The notes: generated by a model not told the origin, from the sequence alone. Shown: positions 10,655 through 23,204, counted from the first letter of the stretch. The stretch: 64,000 bases of DNA from Plasmodium brasilianum (GCF_023973825.1 NC_090122.1:620001-684000), one strand, 5' to 3'. Numbers and translations: made by a program.

Positions 10655-10884
10655 GAATCTTATTTATAAATTAAAATTTTATTTTTTATTCAATTTAAAA
10701 ATATTTGTTGTAAAGATTTAAAAAAAATAAAAAAAAAAAAGAAGGGATGGAAAAAAGACGAAAGATAAGACAAAAATTAAAAACAAAGAAGTAACTACTT
10801 CTATTTATATAACCATATTGTGTAAATAAAAATGCAGTTTATATATTTCAACAATGAAGTTTTAAGTTTTTCCCATTTTTTCAA
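9627..10884. other. Intergenic between FT2 and the GC-rich island
   Basis: Nothing coding is supported. It contains imperfect direct repeats around 9645-9700 (ggatgaagctgcg type), a cagaaagt repeat near 9890, a TCATCGT repeat near 10365-10385, a T run of about 35 at 10614-10650, and plain AT-rich sequence. It probably holds the FT2 3' UTR. Confidence 0.6.
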
Positions 10885-11000
10885 AAATGTAAGGGGAACA
10901 AAAGGTGGTTACACCTCCTCCCCTGGGATATCCTGCTTTCGTTATTCCCCCAAAGTTAAAAAGGGGTTTTTCCCCAATGGAGGGAGGGGGCATAATATAA
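10885..11000 (+). other. GC-rich foldable island; structured RNA candidate
   Basis: This patch is sharply richer in G and C than anything around it. AGGGGA at 10892-10897 can pair with TCCCCT at 10919-10924, enclosing a perfect GGTG-GTTA-CACC hairpin at 10904-10915. GGATATCC at 10926-10933 is a perfect palindrome. GGGG at 10963-10966 pairs with CCCC at 10972-10975 around five T, and CCCCC at 10947-10951 can pair with GGGGG at 10986-10990 to enclose it. In AT-rich Plasmodium genomes intergenic GC islands often mark structured non-coding RNAs. A 61-codon frame from ATG 10832 also crosses it, with a GTAAGG donor near 10889, so a coding exon is the alternative. I cannot match it to a known RNA family. 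The strand is uncertain. Confidence 0.4.
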
Positions 11001-11129
11001 AAGAAATACCAAAGTAACAAAATAGGTTTATGAATATATAGGGAAATATAAAAATAAATGCACATAACGAGTAAATAGGTACATACCCGAATATAAAAGT
11101 AAAATTCTCAAATATATGTACGTATGTAT

Positions 11130-11348
11130 GTATGTACGTACATATATATGTGTGTATGCACGTGCATATATATGTGTGTATGCACGTACATATATATGTG
11201 TGTATGCACGTACATATATATGTGTGTATGCACGTACATATATATGTGTGTATGCACGTACATATATATGTGTGTATGCACGTACATATATATGTGTGTA
11301 TGCACGTACATATATATGTGTGTATGCACGTACATATATATGTGTGTA
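11130..11348. repeat. 24-bp minisatellite (tatatatgtgtgtatgcacgtaca)
   Basis: Nine copies of a 24-bp unit. The period is divisible by three, so several frames on both strands remain open across it (YICVYART, YICTCIHT and others). These are artefacts of the repeat. It lies downstream of STT3. Confidence 0.92.
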
Positions 11349-11573
11349 AACAAACAGGGCGAGCTAGAGGAGACACAGAGAGATGAATATCCAACGGAGT
11401 TACAAAAAAAAAAAAAAATAAAGGAAGCAAAGAAAGACATAAAAAGGTAAATAATAGGATCGAAATGCGTAGAAAAACGATGAGTAGTGTCCACAAGAGA
11501 GGAATAGCATAGCAAAAAACAACGAAACAAGCATACGCGCACATAGGTCCGGGGGTTCGCATTTTGGGATACC

Positions 11574-13943
11574 TCAGACAAATTCTCTAACCTTGTACAG
11601 GCGGAACCCCCACACATCGGATGTAAACACCTCCTCAAAGTAGTTCAAGTTTTTAATTTCTGGAACTTCTATTTTTCTAATATAGTCATACCCCTTGACA
11701 TATTGATTTGTCATGTTGTAATAAGACAATTTATAAAGAACACTATTTGTCATACATGTAGTTGCATTTTTTCCTAAGGGATGATATTCATCGTGATAGT
11801 AATATAATAAAGGATTAATAAAAAAATATTTTTTATTTGTAATTTTTAACATCCATAAAAATTTGTTTAGATCATCTGAAGAATTTTTCGAATAGCCTCC
11901 ATAAGAAATTAAAACATAGTCAGCATTTAATTTTTTTAAATATTCATATGCCTGCTTTTCATTAGTACTTAATATTAAACCAACTGTTGCTATATGTGTA
12001 TAATTCCATGTATTGTTATCAACATATGTAATTCTATCACTCATGACATTTAACTGATAGCCATAATCCCACCATGCAACAATTTTGGAATCCTTTTCTG
12101 TATTTTTGTTAATCCATTCATACATCTGTCTTATATCATCATTAATATACCTATCTCCATTTTTATTTCGACTATAAAAAGTTATATGAGATTCAGAATA
12201 TGCTATAGATGAACACCAAGTTGAATGCAGAATTGTAAGAATAACAAAATAAATCAATAAGATTAATATGCATATACTTGTTAACATCGATACGGTATTC
12301 TGTTCTGCCCTATTAAAAACCAATTTTCTTATTTTTACATCTCCAAACGTGCTACTATTTTTTAAAAATTTATCACTTGGAATATCCTTTTTATTCGAAC
12401 ATATTTCTTTCATCTCTCCACTTATTCTTTCTTCATCTCTTAACAAATTGCGCTCGTTTCCTTCTTCCCATTTTAGACTTTCTATGCGCCACTCTGAATA
12501 TGCGTTTCGCATCGTGCTTACCCCTTCGCAAGGATCCACACTGCTTCCTCTGCTACTGCATCTAATTTTGCTGCCATTATCACCACCACTCCCATTGATG
12601 TAGCTACTTTTGCTTCTATAACTACTCCCGCTCCTACTGCTTCCCCCCCCCTCGGACACTAAGACCGAGGAGAGGTAGGTGTCCTTCGGGACTCGGATGA
12701 AGAACACACAGCGGCTGATTAAGGAGGACAAACCAACAGCACTGAGGATACTGGCAAAGGGGGAAAATATCAAAAGGAGCCTAACCATAAGGGCGGAAAA
12801 ATATAAGCATATAATAAAAAAAATACCTAAAAAAAAGGATTCAATTTTTGCTCCTTTTTTAAAACATTCATACAATCCACAAGGTAAAAATAATAAAATA
12901 AGATGCACATCAAAAAAATAAGAAGACCATGTGGTAGGTTGGTGTTCAGATATAGATGCGACTATAGGGTTATGCTTAGAAGCATATGTTGGATCTAATA
13001 GTGTCCTAGATCTATGATTCCATGATAATTTATCGGTAAATATTAAAAATTTAAAAATTAAAGCAAAAAAAATAAAGCACACTTGAACAAATATATTCTT
13101 GAATTTTTCTTCATGTAATTTAAAATGCTCGGCTATAGAACGAAAAAATAGTAAACAACTACATAAGAGATACATAGCGTGAGTAGCTAAATGTTCAATA
13201 CTACCAAAAACGGAAGAATTAATACGAGGTATGTTAAGACACAGTATAGTTGTTAACACATAATATACATTATAAAGAATACAATGTTTTAGAGTGTACT
13301 TTTTTAATATTATAATTACTAACATAAATAAACTAATCGAGTTAGTAATAAATATATAAGCTCCCCATGATAACGCCATATAGTATGTACTAACAGAACA
13401 TACCAAGGCTGATAATAACGTTCCTTTTTTTAGACATCTAATCCAATTATATATACATAACAATAACAAAAATATAGATATAGATTCATTATCATATGAA
13501 CCAGCTACTGTTCTTGATATATGAGATGGTGAAATAGATACAAATAAAGAAGCTAATAATGCTGAACCAGTAAATGGATATATTTCCTTTGTTAATAAAT
13601 ATGATATTATACAAGTAAAAAAACTAAATATGGGACCTATATATATACAAATATTTCTCATATCAACCATAAATCCAAGCATATGACATATATTATATAT
13701 TAAAAAACTTGTCATCATTAAACCAGGAAATAAAGTTTGACCTGTTGTTCTTCCTAACGGGAACCATGATTTCTTATCAAAATAATTCCAAAAATTGTAA
13801 AAGCCTTTTTCTTTCAATATACTAGTCAGCTTGTAGTTAAAATATGGGTCATACTCGTGTATCATTGGCTCATTCCTTATTACTGAAAATAACCTAGTCA
13901 GAAAACATAGCACGCCAGTTAGTACCAGGACGAAAATTTCCAT
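11574..13943 (-). CDS. STT3: Oligosaccharyltransferase catalytic subunit STT3
   Basis: Single exon of 789 residues. STT3 transfers the lipid-linked glycan to Asn-X-Ser/Thr sites of nascent proteins in the ER lumen. The N-terminus has the conserved loop [12 protein letters not shown] followed by about ten or more membrane segments. Further signatures are [25 protein letters not shown] (the family SVSEHQP loop) and the hallmark WWDYG at residues 624-628, followed by [19 protein letters not shown] low-complexity Ser/Gly/Arg/Glu-rich insertion of about 120 residues (roughly 435-555) sits between the membrane part and the lumenal domain; such inserts are common in Plasmodium proteins. Plasmodium makes very short N-glycan precursors, so the substrate is expected to be mainly one or two GlcNAc. 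The start [14 protein letters not shown] leads directly into the first membrane segment. Confidence 0.95.
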   Translation of the reverse strand: MEIFVLVLTGVLCFLTRLFSVIRNEPMIHEYDPYFNYKLTSILKEKGFYNFWNYFDKKSWFPLGRTTGQTLFPGLMMTSFLIYNICHMLGFMVDMRNICIYIGPIFSFFTCIISYLLTKEIYPFTGSALLASLFVSISPSHISRTVAGSYDNESISIFLLLLCIYNWIRCLKKGTLLSALVCSVSTYYMALSWGAYIFITNSISLFMLVIIILKKYTLKHCILYNVYYVLTTILCLNIPRINSSVFGSIEHLATHAMYLLCSCLLFFRSIAEHFKLHEEKFKNIFVQVCFIFFALIFKFLIFTDKLSWNHRSRTLLDPTYASKHNPIVASISEHQPTTWSSYFFDVHLILLFLPCGLYECFKKGAKIESFFLGIFFIICLYFSALMVRLLLIFSPFASILSAVGLSSLISRCVFFIRVPKDTYLSSVLVSEGGGSSRSGSSYRSKSSYINGSGGDNGSKIRCSSRGSSVDPCEGVSTMRNAYSEWRIESLKWEEGNERNLLRDEERISGEMKEICSNKKDIPSDKFLKNSSTFGDVKIRKLVFNRAEQNTVSMLTSICILILLIYFVILTILHSTWCSSIAYSESHITFYSRNKNGDRYINDDIRQMYEWINKNTEKDSKIVAWWDYGYQLNVMSDRITYVDNNTWNYTHIATVGLILSTNEKQAYEYLKKLNADYVLISYGGYSKNSSDDLNKFLWMLKITNKKYFFINPLLYYYHDEYHPLGKNATTCMTNSVLYKLSYYNMTNQYVKGYDYIRKIEVPEIKNLNYFEEVFTSDVWGFRLYKVREFV

Positions 13944-14099
13944 TTTGTACCTTATCTTTTTGCTCTCCTTTAGAACCTAGTTTCAGGAAGGAAAAAATGC
14001 AGGCCGAATAAGGGGTGCGATCGGTGTTCAGCACAACAGTGGAAGTAGTAGCGGGAAGAGGCATACATATATATATAATGCACACATGCATACATATGC

Positions 14100-14275
14100 A
14101 CATACACACACACGCACACACGCACATACGCACATACGCACATACGCACACACGCACATACGCACATACGCACACACGCACATACGCACATACGCACACA
14201 CGCACACACGCACATACGCACATACGCACACACGCACATACGTCCACACGCACATACGCACACGCGCACATACAC
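14100..14275. repeat. Tandem cacacg/cacata hexamer repeat
   Basis: Short units of the type acgcacata and acgcacaca run for about 175 bases upstream of STT3, giving open frames rich in Thr-His-Ala or Cys-Val-Arg on either strand. It is purine/pyrimidine-alternating and could adopt Z-DNA. No gene is inferred. Confidence 0.88.
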
Positions 14276-14359
14276 CTGTGCGTTCACATCCATAATGACG
14301 TTTTAAAAGAGTACCCGGCATGCAACGGCATCATGCATATGCTAAAAAACTCATAATAT

Positions 14360-14551
14360 ATGCAATTCATAAACTTTACAAAATTTTATTCTTATCCTAC
14401 TTGTCTACATCTCCTACTGCAAAATATGTTGAAAAGAAAAATGTTTATAATGAACCGAGGCTTTAGCTTCATGCCCTCATCCTCTGTTTTATGTGCACAG
14501 TTTAAACTAACCATGGCAAAAAATTTCCATAAACCAGTTTTGTATTTATAA
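14360..14551 (+). CDS. Small open frame of 63 residues, weak candidate
   Basis: The frame starts MQFINFTKFYSYPTC and ends HKPVLYL, with no low-complexity bias apart from Lys. The opposite strand is also open over the same bases (ending IFCSRRCRQVG), so strand and reality are uncertain. No domain is recognised. It lies between the STT3 upstream region and a long GTAT microsatellite. Confidence 0.18.
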   Translation: MQFINFTKFYSYPTCLHLLLQNMLKRKMFIMNRGFSFMPSSSVLCAQFKLTMAKNFHKPVLYL

Positions 14552-14629
14552 TCCGGTACGTGTTTGCACGTGTTGGCTCTACAAAAAAGGGAACATAACC
14601 CATATATATGCATGTACGTACATATATAC

Positions 14630-14825
14630 GTATGTATGTATGTATGTATGTATGTATGTATGTATGTATGTATGTATGTATGTATGTATGTATGTATGTA
14701 TGTATGTATGTATGTATGTATGTATGTATGTATGTATGTATGTATGTATGTATGTATGTATGTATGTATGTATGTATGTATGTATGTATGTATGTATGTA
14801 TGTATGTATGTATGTATGTATGTAT
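14630..14825. repeat. Long (GTAT)n microsatellite
   Basis: Close to fifty uninterrupted copies of a tetranucleotide, followed by tatacacactt. All six frames are open through much of it (YVCM or YIHT repeats), none meaningful. Likely highly length-variable between isolates. Confidence 0.95.
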
Positions 14826-15057
14826 ATACACACTTATACAAATAATATACTTGTTTACACACGCTTAAACATATGTACGTACTTGCTCGTGATCCCCCTC
14901 GATTTGGTCTCCTCTCTTACCACAAACGAGAGAACAAAGGAATTGCAAAAAAAAAAAAAATAAAAAAACACACTATTTCTTCATGTAACGAATTAATTGT
15001 AATCATTTTCTTTAATCCGGTCCTTTCTGTAGCTCTTTCTTTTAGTTATCTATGTTA

Positions 15058-15195
15058 TCATCGCCTAGCATACGTTCGACACTCCTTCTGGAAGTTCAAC
15101 TCACATATAGCAAAAACCACAAAAGAAGCCAAAATGAATGATATTAAAAAAAAAATAAAAGTTAATTCTAATACTCGCGTATTTTGTGAAAACAT
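15058..15195 (-). CDS. Candidate 45-residue single-TM microprotein
   Basis: The minus strand reads from ATG at 15195: MFSQNTRVLE, then a long hydrophobic segment beginning LTFIFFLISF and continuing through LASFVVFAI, then a basic Cys-containing tail ending ECRTYARR and TGA. The shape, a short polar N-terminus, one membrane helix and a basic tail, is that of small subunits of membrane complexes, but no family is recognised. The + strand of the same bases is also open (14873-15220), with a Lys-rich, coding-looking frame ending IKVNSNTRVFCENILFAP, so only one of the two, or neither, is likely to be real. Confidence 0.28.
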   Translation of the reverse strand: MFSQNTRVLELTFIFFLISFILASFVVFAICELNFQKECRTYARR

Positions 15196-15399
15196 CCTTT
15201 TTGCTCCAATTCAGACATAATAAGAAAACTCATCTTTTTTTTTTTTTTTTTTTTTTCTATTTTGTCAAATTTTTTCATATACTATGCGAGCCTTTTAAGC
15301 ATAATTCAGTGCCTCATCTTCATATGTACAAGTTTAAACAAACCAAAAAATATGCGCTAATTTCTAACAGAAGCTTACAGAATTGTTGAAAAAATTATA

Positions 15400-16558
15400 T
15401 ATATACTCACATGTACCGTACAAATTATTATATGTTTCCACCTTTTTTAATGAAGTATACGTGGAATTTATTCTGGGAAATTTTATTTCATTCTGTGTTT
15501 GAATTTTTTTACTTTATTCTCTTACTATAGGATATTTTTTTCCAATTGTGTGTTAATTATTTTCTTTTTTTTTCTTTTTCTATGTAAACAATTTGAAACG
15601 TATGATTCATCAACATGAAAGTAGCAATACTGTATTAAAAAAAAAGGGACGCATATATACAAATATAAATGTATAACTTATCAGTGCATCATATTTTTTC
15701 CATTATATATACTATTAAAAAATTAGTAGAAGAAAAATTTGAATAAAATGCACCATTTGAACAGGAAAATAATGTTCTATATTAAACGTATTTTATGCGA
15801 GGGTTTTTGTTAAATAACAGCATTTCTACATATATATATATATATATATATACAAATACTTTCATTTTTGAAGAACTTAAAAATTAAACCTACTTTTTTG
15901 CCGCGGTCTCTTTAAGTTCATTCATTTTTTACTTTTTCATATTATGCATGGTAATAATTTTTCATATTTGTTTTTTTGTTTTTTCTGCCAATGTTTATGT
16001 GGACTTTACCTTTTTTTTCTAATATTAATCATGTTTAGCTGTTTATAATATCATTTACGTAATATACAAACACAAATATAATTAAAAGTTGAAGTACTTT
16101 TTAAAAATTTCATCAAGTAGAATTATTAAAAAGGCACAAACGTCAAATAGCATATATATATATATATAATGTAAATAAAGGTATATATATATGTTTATAT
16201 ATCTATATATATGTTTATATATCTATATAAATGCTTATATATATATATATATATATGCCCAATGGGTTACACACACATTGCACACGCATAATTTGACAAC
16301 ATGTACGACAAAAAAAACGGTTTTGCAAATGGAACGTCCAACTTCCATATGTAAACACGTATAATGGCAAACAAATATATATATGCATATATATACGTTT
16401 ATCTCAACACACACACACACACACTCAAGTGCTAAAATGACGAAAAAAAAAAGGGGACAACAGGAAATGCAGAATGGCGGAATAGCAGTATACGAACATT
16501 GCGTATCTCAATATATGGGATAAAATAACAAAAAAAAAAAAAAAAAAAAAAAGACTCA
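15400..16558. other. Intergenic, AT-rich, downstream of DPAP1
   Basis: T-rich tracts, TA microsatellites around 15830-15850 and 16150-16255, and an ACAC run near 16405-16422. No frame is supported. It should contain the DPAP1 3' UTR. Confidence 0.65.
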
Positions 16559-18745
16559 CTAGGCATTCTTCAACTTTTCCAAAAGGATTTTACCGGCACC
16601 TCGTGTAAAATCAGGTTCAATAAATAGGGACTGACTCTCAATACCACTGAAATTAACACCTCTAATAATTTTAAAGTATCCATCTTTTCCCCAATTCCTA
16701 CCCCAACTATTTCGACCAATCCAAAATTTGTAAAGTTTTCCATTAATTTCTTCCTCCCCCCATCCAACGATAACTATAGCATGGTTAACCTTTTCCCATC
16801 CTGTTATATTATATACCACATTATTATTCTTATTATTACCACTATTTCTATCATTGCTGAAATTGATTGTACATCTTTTGGCATGAGGGAAATCTTTTAC
16901 ATAATATACTCCATCTGCATAGTCGTAAAAATCGGGAGATGCTTCAAATGATGCTACAATTGGACCATTCTTATATATTTCATTCATCATAATTTTTTCA
17001 CCATTACATTGATTACATCCATAACATCCACCAATGTAATTATAATCCTTTATATACCATTTTTCTGGATCTGCACTTGATAAATAATCGAAACGTTCAT
17101 GCATATCATATTCACCATTCTCATTAAATATTGATTTTATCTCCCTTAACTTGTTAGTCATTTTTATGTTACCAGTGGATTCAGCAGTTTCATTACCATG
17201 TTTATTACCATTGTAGAGTCCTAGTACATCTTTAACCACATTATAAGGGCACATTTCATTCTTTCCTGTGTATGGGAAAACTTTGTTTAATGGTATTCCT
17301 TGCAATTTTGCTAACTTAGCTACTAAGAATGGATATCCACCATTACATCCTTGATCATAAAATGAACATGACAATACAGTTTGCATTGACAAAACATCGT
17401 CAAAGTCGTTTAAATATTTCTTGTCTACATTTTTTGTAAGGCCTATTTCAATTCTTCTTTTAAATACATACATTTCAGATGCAATATAACAAGATCCACA
17501 TTGTAATTGATTTATGACTTCATACTCTCTTGTATTGTTATTAAAAGGATCACCCCATGTAAAATTTTTTGGCAGTTCATCTATTTCTAACTCTCTATGA
17601 GGAGATTTTTCTACGTCTTCATAATTTTCTAAATCTAATTCATTTGTTCCTTCATCATTATCATTAGATTTATTATTCAAATTTATATCTGACTTATTTC
17701 CTACTTGTAAAAAGTTAGGGGAAACTGGATTATTAGAACTTCCACTATTTACTACATCTTGTACTTGCTCATCTGCATTACATGGACAAGCATATTTCTG
17801 TTGCTCATTAAAATTAAATAATTTTGATAGTGGTTTCTTTTTTGCGGAATGTTTCAACTTATGCCAATATAACTCACTGTTCACATTATATGTGGTATGC
17901 TTTCTTTTTGTAAAAGTAGGGGGTACCAAATTTGCAGAGCTGGTGGTATATTGTGCATTATGAGCATTCAGTACTGCGTGAATACTAACTCCACTGGTAA
18001 AACTGGGGCTCAGTTGTACCTTATTTGTTGTTACAACTGTGGAGTTGTCGTTGCTACTGTTCTGTCCTCCCTCTTCATTTACACTGTCAGTATGTGGACG
18101 ATATCTTTCAGCATAGAAGCAACCATATACACGTTCATTGTTTGGGTTCAATACATCTAGCCATCCATATCTTATTTTATTAAAATTAGTATTATAACAG
18201 TCAGTTTCCCCATTAGCATCCGTTTTATCATCATCTCTAAGCTCACTACAATATCCAGAAGGATCATAATGCATTATAGCTGTATATGTTTCTTTTCCTA
18301 ATCTTATTTCAAATCCTTCATCACATATAGTAGTCCATGTACCTATGACTCTTTTATGTTCATCATATACTGCTAATACATTCCAATTTTTTCTATGTTC
18401 ATTCTCTTTCGTATCATAGTAATCGCCATATCGTACAAAATCGTCGGATAATATTACATACATTTCAGATGCAAATTGATAATGATTATCAATTAAATAC
18501 TTCTTATAATCTTTTATGTTTATATTATATAAATTGCTATTGGGTTGAGTAGATCCACAAGTAGTTATTGTGGGGGACGTGTTCGTCTTATATATTTTCC
18601 ACTTTCCAATCAAATCTTTTATTTCCACATGAATAGGTAAATCGGCTAACGTCAAATGTACGAAAAAAATATGCAATAAAATTATTGCAAAATTGAATAT
18701 GCCCCGACCTCTCTGCATCTTGCCTATTATTATACTTTTTGCCAC
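16559..18745 (-). CDS. DPAP1: Dipeptidyl aminopeptidase 1 (cathepsin C-like cysteine protease)
   Basis: Single exon of up to 728 residues. A signal peptide is clear in the first 35 residues (FNFAIILLHIFFVHLTLA); the second Met at residue 10 may be the real start. The exclusion domain follows (DLPIHVEIKDLIGKWKIY and the motifs TICDEGFEIRLG and MHYDPSGYC), then a low-complexity linker, then the papain-fold domain. The catalytic triad is visible as Cys419 in QCGSCY, His655 in VNHAIVIVGWG and Asn679 in GRNSWG. DPAP1 removes dipeptides from the N-termini of haemoglobin fragments in the digestive vacuole of blood stages and is reported to be essential there in P. falciparum. It lies next to STT3 and HSP101 as in P. 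falciparum. The asparagine- and aspartate-rich linker near residues 230-400 is longer than in mammalian cathepsin C. Confidence 0.95.
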   Translation of the reverse strand: MAKSIIIGKMQRGRGIFNFAIILLHIFFVHLTLADLPIHVEIKDLIGKWKIYKTNTSPTITTCGSTQPNSNLYNINIKDYKKYLIDNHYQFASEMYVILSDDFVRYGDYYDTKENEHRKNWNVLAVYDEHKRVIGTWTTICDEGFEIRLGKETYTAIMHYDPSGYCSELRDDDKTDANGETDCYNTNFNKIRYGWLDVLNPNNERVYGCFYAERYRPHTDSVNEEGGQNSSNDNSTVVTTNKVQLSPSFTSGVSIHAVLNAHNAQYTTSSANLVPPTFTKRKHTTYNVNSELYWHKLKHSAKKKPLSKLFNFNEQQKYACPCNADEQVQDVVNSGSSNNPVSPNFLQVGNKSDINLNNKSNDNDEGTNELDLENYEDVEKSPHRELEIDELPKNFTWGDPFNNNTREYEVINQLQCGSCYIASEMYVFKRRIEIGLTKNVDKKYLNDFDDVLSMQTVLSCSFYDQGCNGGYPFLVAKLAKLQGIPLNKVFPYTGKNEMCPYNVVKDVLGLYNGNKHGNETAESTGNIKMTNKLREIKSIFNENGEYDMHERFDYLSSADPEKWYIKDYNYIGGCYGCNQCNGEKIMMNEIYKNGPIVASFEASPDFYDYADGVYYVKDFPHAKRCTINFSNDRNSGNNKNNNVVYNITGWEKVNHAIVIVGWGEEEINGKLYKFWIGRNSWGRNWGKDGYFKIIRGVNFSGIESQSLFIEPDFTRGAGKILLEKLKNA

Positions 18746-18926
18746 AAAATTTTTTTTAAAAATAAATATATATATTACAAATACATATATGATACAAAGA
18801 AATAGATAATTAAATATATATACATATATATTTAAACGTACATATTTATACGTACATATTTAAAAGTACATATCTATACATACATAATTATACATATATA
18901 TTTATAGGTACATATTCATACATACA

Positions 18927-18966
<40 letters not shown>

Positions 18967-21900
18967 CAAGCTAAATATGCTCTTCTAAAGGAAATATAAA
19001 TTAATATAAAATTTTTAAAAAGTAAAATTCAAAATAGATATTTATTTCCTAATTTTCACATTATCAAATAATTATTTCGGCATTATTCATAAAAAAAAAA
19101 AAAAAACAACAACTATATAAGTAGCACGTATTGGTAAATAAAAATACATATATATTTAAGCGTTTACACGCAAGTATACATAATATATATATATTATGTA
19201 TTATTTATATGTTCCTTTCGGGCATTTATTAATAAAAAGTAAATATAAAAAAAAGTGCATGTAAGATACACAATTAATCTAGGAACATTTAATAATTTGA
19301 CAAGTTTACTGGCTTAAGGATATTTTTTTTCCTTAATGTTATTAAAATATATGCATTACGTATATATTAATTGTAAAAAATAAACTACTTATTATATATA
19401 TATATATATATATATTTGTAAATGTATATATGTATGTATATAATCATATATACGTATATATGTATTTGCTCTTTTTTTTCTTTTTTTTTACTGTTTGTTT
19501 TATATTGCTCAAAAGAAAAGCATTAAATAATACGTTGGTAAGAAATATATATCTAATAAAAAAGCCACCTTTTTTTTTATATGTAAAAGATAAAAAAATA
19601 AGAAGAAACTTATACTGATGATGTTGTACAGTAAATGAGCTAAAAAAAAATGTTAAATGAGAGCTCAATTTTGGAATTTTTCCATTCCCCAATGAAATAA
19701 TATTTATTATTGTGTATATATAATGTACATAAAATATATAAAATGGCCATACAAAAATAAAGATATATATATATATGTATATATATGTATATATATATAT
19801 AGATAGATAGATATATATATATATAGATATATATGCATGTAAATTTTTTCGAAGTTACACGAGAAAATGATAAGAGAAATACATAAACAATTATAATTCA
19901 TAAGGAATAATTTCAAAACGTTACATAGATGTTCAATAGATTACAATACAAATAAAAATTGTGATTCTCTTTTTTTCTTTTGAATAGTACATACTGTAAC
20001 TTTACTTACATCTAAACAAAACAACATAATAAAAAAAAAAAAAAAAGGAAAAAACAAAAAATTGGGAAATAGCATGCCTTCTAGCTAGCTATTTAAAAAA
20101 AGATTTTTTTTTTTCCTTTTTTTTTTTTTTTTAATTACATCCTTTTTTTATATTTTTCCAAATTATGTAACATTAAAGAAATAAATTATTTTAAAATGAT
20201 TTTATAAAATTGAGTATAAAAAAATTAGCTATAATCAGAAGAAAACTTTTGCGTTTTATGCCTGTTTTTTTTTGTTTTTTAATTACATTACAATATAATT
20301 TGTTATATGTACACATAAAAAAAAAGTGAAGGTTTATTTTTTTTTTTTAGGGCATTGACATTTAAAGTTTTTTATATGGAAAATATACCTTTTGTAAAAA
20401 TAAAAAAAAATATGAACAGTACATGTTTTTTTTAAAAAAAAAAAATAAAATAATAAAGAAAATAGGATATTTGAACAGCCATTCTTCAATTAATATTATT
20501 CTCCTTATATTTTTAAAGAAAATGACACAATAATTGTAAGAAGCAATTTTTATTATTTTGTTAGACCTTCATATAACATAAAAAATGTACATTCACATTT
20601 GACCATTAAGATAGATATAAAATAATAGTTGTAATGTTTCTTAATATTTTAAAGGAATGGAATTGATGTTCACAAGTACTTCCTTTCCTCTCGTTCCAAA
20701 TAAAATCCAGAAAAATTATACGTACTACTTTTGTCTATAAAATATAAACTCATATATTCCTTCCTCGTCATTCTCTTTTACGCATGACAGGAAAAAAAAA
20801 AAAAAAAAAGTTTCTCTATCATATATATTTCAGGCAAAATATTACGTTATGATGGTAAATATATATTTTTGGCGTGTTCAGTATATACATATATAGTGGA
20901 AATTACAGGCACTATGACAAAGACACACCATACGGGTGTTGCATATACGTTAATTTTTTAACTTTTGATAATAATACTTTTCTTCATGCAAAATATATTA
21001 GTATAACCTTTTGTTAACATTTCATGGGTGAGTTTTTTTTTTTTTTTTATTCAGCCCCTACCACTTATTACTTTTAAGAAATAAAATATATATAATTTAA
21101 AAGAGAAAGAACAGTTTAATTAAATATTTATTCTACTTTTTAACCATATATATATGCGCATATATGTACATATGAATCCATGTACATATTAATAAGTGCC
21201 AAAAATGCACGTACAACTGTTGTAAGGTAAGGTAAATGTTGCTATAAATATTTCATTAAGATCAAGCGGAAAAATTATGAAGAGGATATAAATTTGGTTA
21301 CTTGTTTATGATTCATTTTTTATATTATACTCTTTAATGACACTTTGGTTCTATTCACAAAAAAAAAAAAAAAAAAAACGACATCAAATATTGCAGAAAT
21401 TATGCCCCGATATTTTTTTTTTTTTTGTGTATGTGTGTGTTAAAAAAAGGTATATTTAAATAGCAGCCTTTGATTTTAAACATCCATAGGATAAAATTAT
21501 TCATATATACGCGACATATATAATTATGTAGATACCCATACCCCCACATATATCTATCTATATCTATATATCTATCTATATCCATATATATATATCTATC
21601 TATATCTATCTATATCTATATATATCTATATATATCCATATCTATATATATCTATATCTATCTATATCTATCTATATCTATCTATATCTATCTACATCTA
21701 TCTATATCTATCTACATCTATCTATATCTATATATATGTATATCTATATATATCTATCTACATCTATCTATATCTATATATATGTATATCTATCTATATC
21801 TATCTACATCTATCTATATCTATATATATGTATATCTATATATATCTATATATATGTCTACATTAACGTCGTAATATTGGAAATAATATTATTCTTGCAT

Positions 21901-22861
21901 AACCCTTGACTGATTTATGCCCCCTCTACATCTTAGTTGCTATAAAACAAAAAAGATATTATATGTAATAAATTTTTTGTAAATAATATTTATTGATAAA
22001 AGTATTTCTTTAATTAATCTACTTTGGAAAATAACATAATAGGAATGTACTTTGTCTCTCATTTACTCATATGAAAAGTTATTTGTGTGATATCCAAATC
22101 ATACGTGAGCATAACAACTTATACGGGTTTTTAAGCTAAAGTATACCTTTCTTTGATTTTTTTATTTTCTTTTTCTTCTTTTTTTTTTTTGCTTGTATAA
22201 TGAGAAAAAACAACTTTTTAATTGTAATTTTAATAATTTAAAAAAAAAAAGTTTTTCAAAAATTTAAAAAAAAATCAAAAATTTACTTATAAATAGTTCG
22301 ACAAAATGAATCAGGAATTGAAAAACAAAATTTCTCTTGTATAATATATATATACTTAAAAGGGGAAAAAAACATATACACATATACATATACGTATACC
22401 CATATACGTACATAATATATATATATATATATAAACATAAATACATATAAACGTGTTAATTATTAAAAGAATGAAGATTAAAGATATAATAAGCGAAAAA
22501 AAAAAAAAAAAATGGAAAAACCACAAGTTAATTAAAATTTACGCAAGCATAAATCTACATGAATAATATGTGTATTAAATTTAAAAAGAATTTACGTCAT
22601 GTATATTAAAAATATTATTCGCTATAATTTTTTCACAATTTTATCAAATATGGAGCAAAACAGGGATAGTCATACAAATAAATAAATACGTAAATATACA
22701 AGTTAATGATTATGTAAATATATTATTACATATGTTTAATGTCTATCTAATTATATAAATAAATGAATGAATGAACATGATAGATAAATGCAAATTTAAA
22801 AATCTTTTAAAAACGAAACATACATATGTACGCATATATATGTATACACATATATATGTAT

Positions 22862-22896
<35 letters not shown>

Positions 22897-23077
22897 AAAA
22901 TAAGTAGCTTCTCTCTACAATACTTTTTACCGAAGCAATTTTATAACGCATTTTAAGAACATTCCCCCCTCATCCTGCATTCTGAAATATTTGCACACAC
23001 AAACACAAATACCGTATCAGTGCTACTATGCATAATTAAACACTTCACATAATATTATCTACAAGGAATAATTTTGA

Positions 23078-23118
<41 letters not shown>

Positions 23119-23204
23119 GAACGATAATAGGATGGGAAAGAACGTATCCGAAAGGGGAAGACGAAAAAATGTGTTACATACACACACACACACACGTTAC
23201 GTTT
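18746..23204. other. 4.5-kb gene-free region between DPAP1 and HSP101
   Basis: I see no supportable gene. It is extremely AT-rich, with T/A homopolymers, (TA)n blocks and the ATCTAT array listed separately. It contains the DPAP1 upstream region and the HSP101 3' region. The least biased part, 20640-20800, has no open frame of note. Confidence 0.65.
21546..21858. repeat. ATCTAT-type hexanucleotide array
   Basis: About 310 bases of tatcta/tatctata units with occasional tacatcta and tatgtatatc variants, forming higher-order duplicated blocks of some 60-90 bases. Confidence 0.9.

Noticed and set aside
11540..11575. GGGGGTTCGC, reminiscent of a tRNA T-arm
   Set aside because: No acceptor, anticodon or D-arm could be formed around it. 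I found no tRNA anywhere in the window.
11108..11638. Long open frames on both strands over the 24-bp array near STT3
   Set aside because: All are shadows of an array whose period is a multiple of three; the flanks are low-complexity or antisense to STT3.
14564..14963. YVCM and YIHT repeat proteins over the GTAT microsatellite
   Set aside because: Every frame is open in a long tetranucleotide run; it has no protein meaning.
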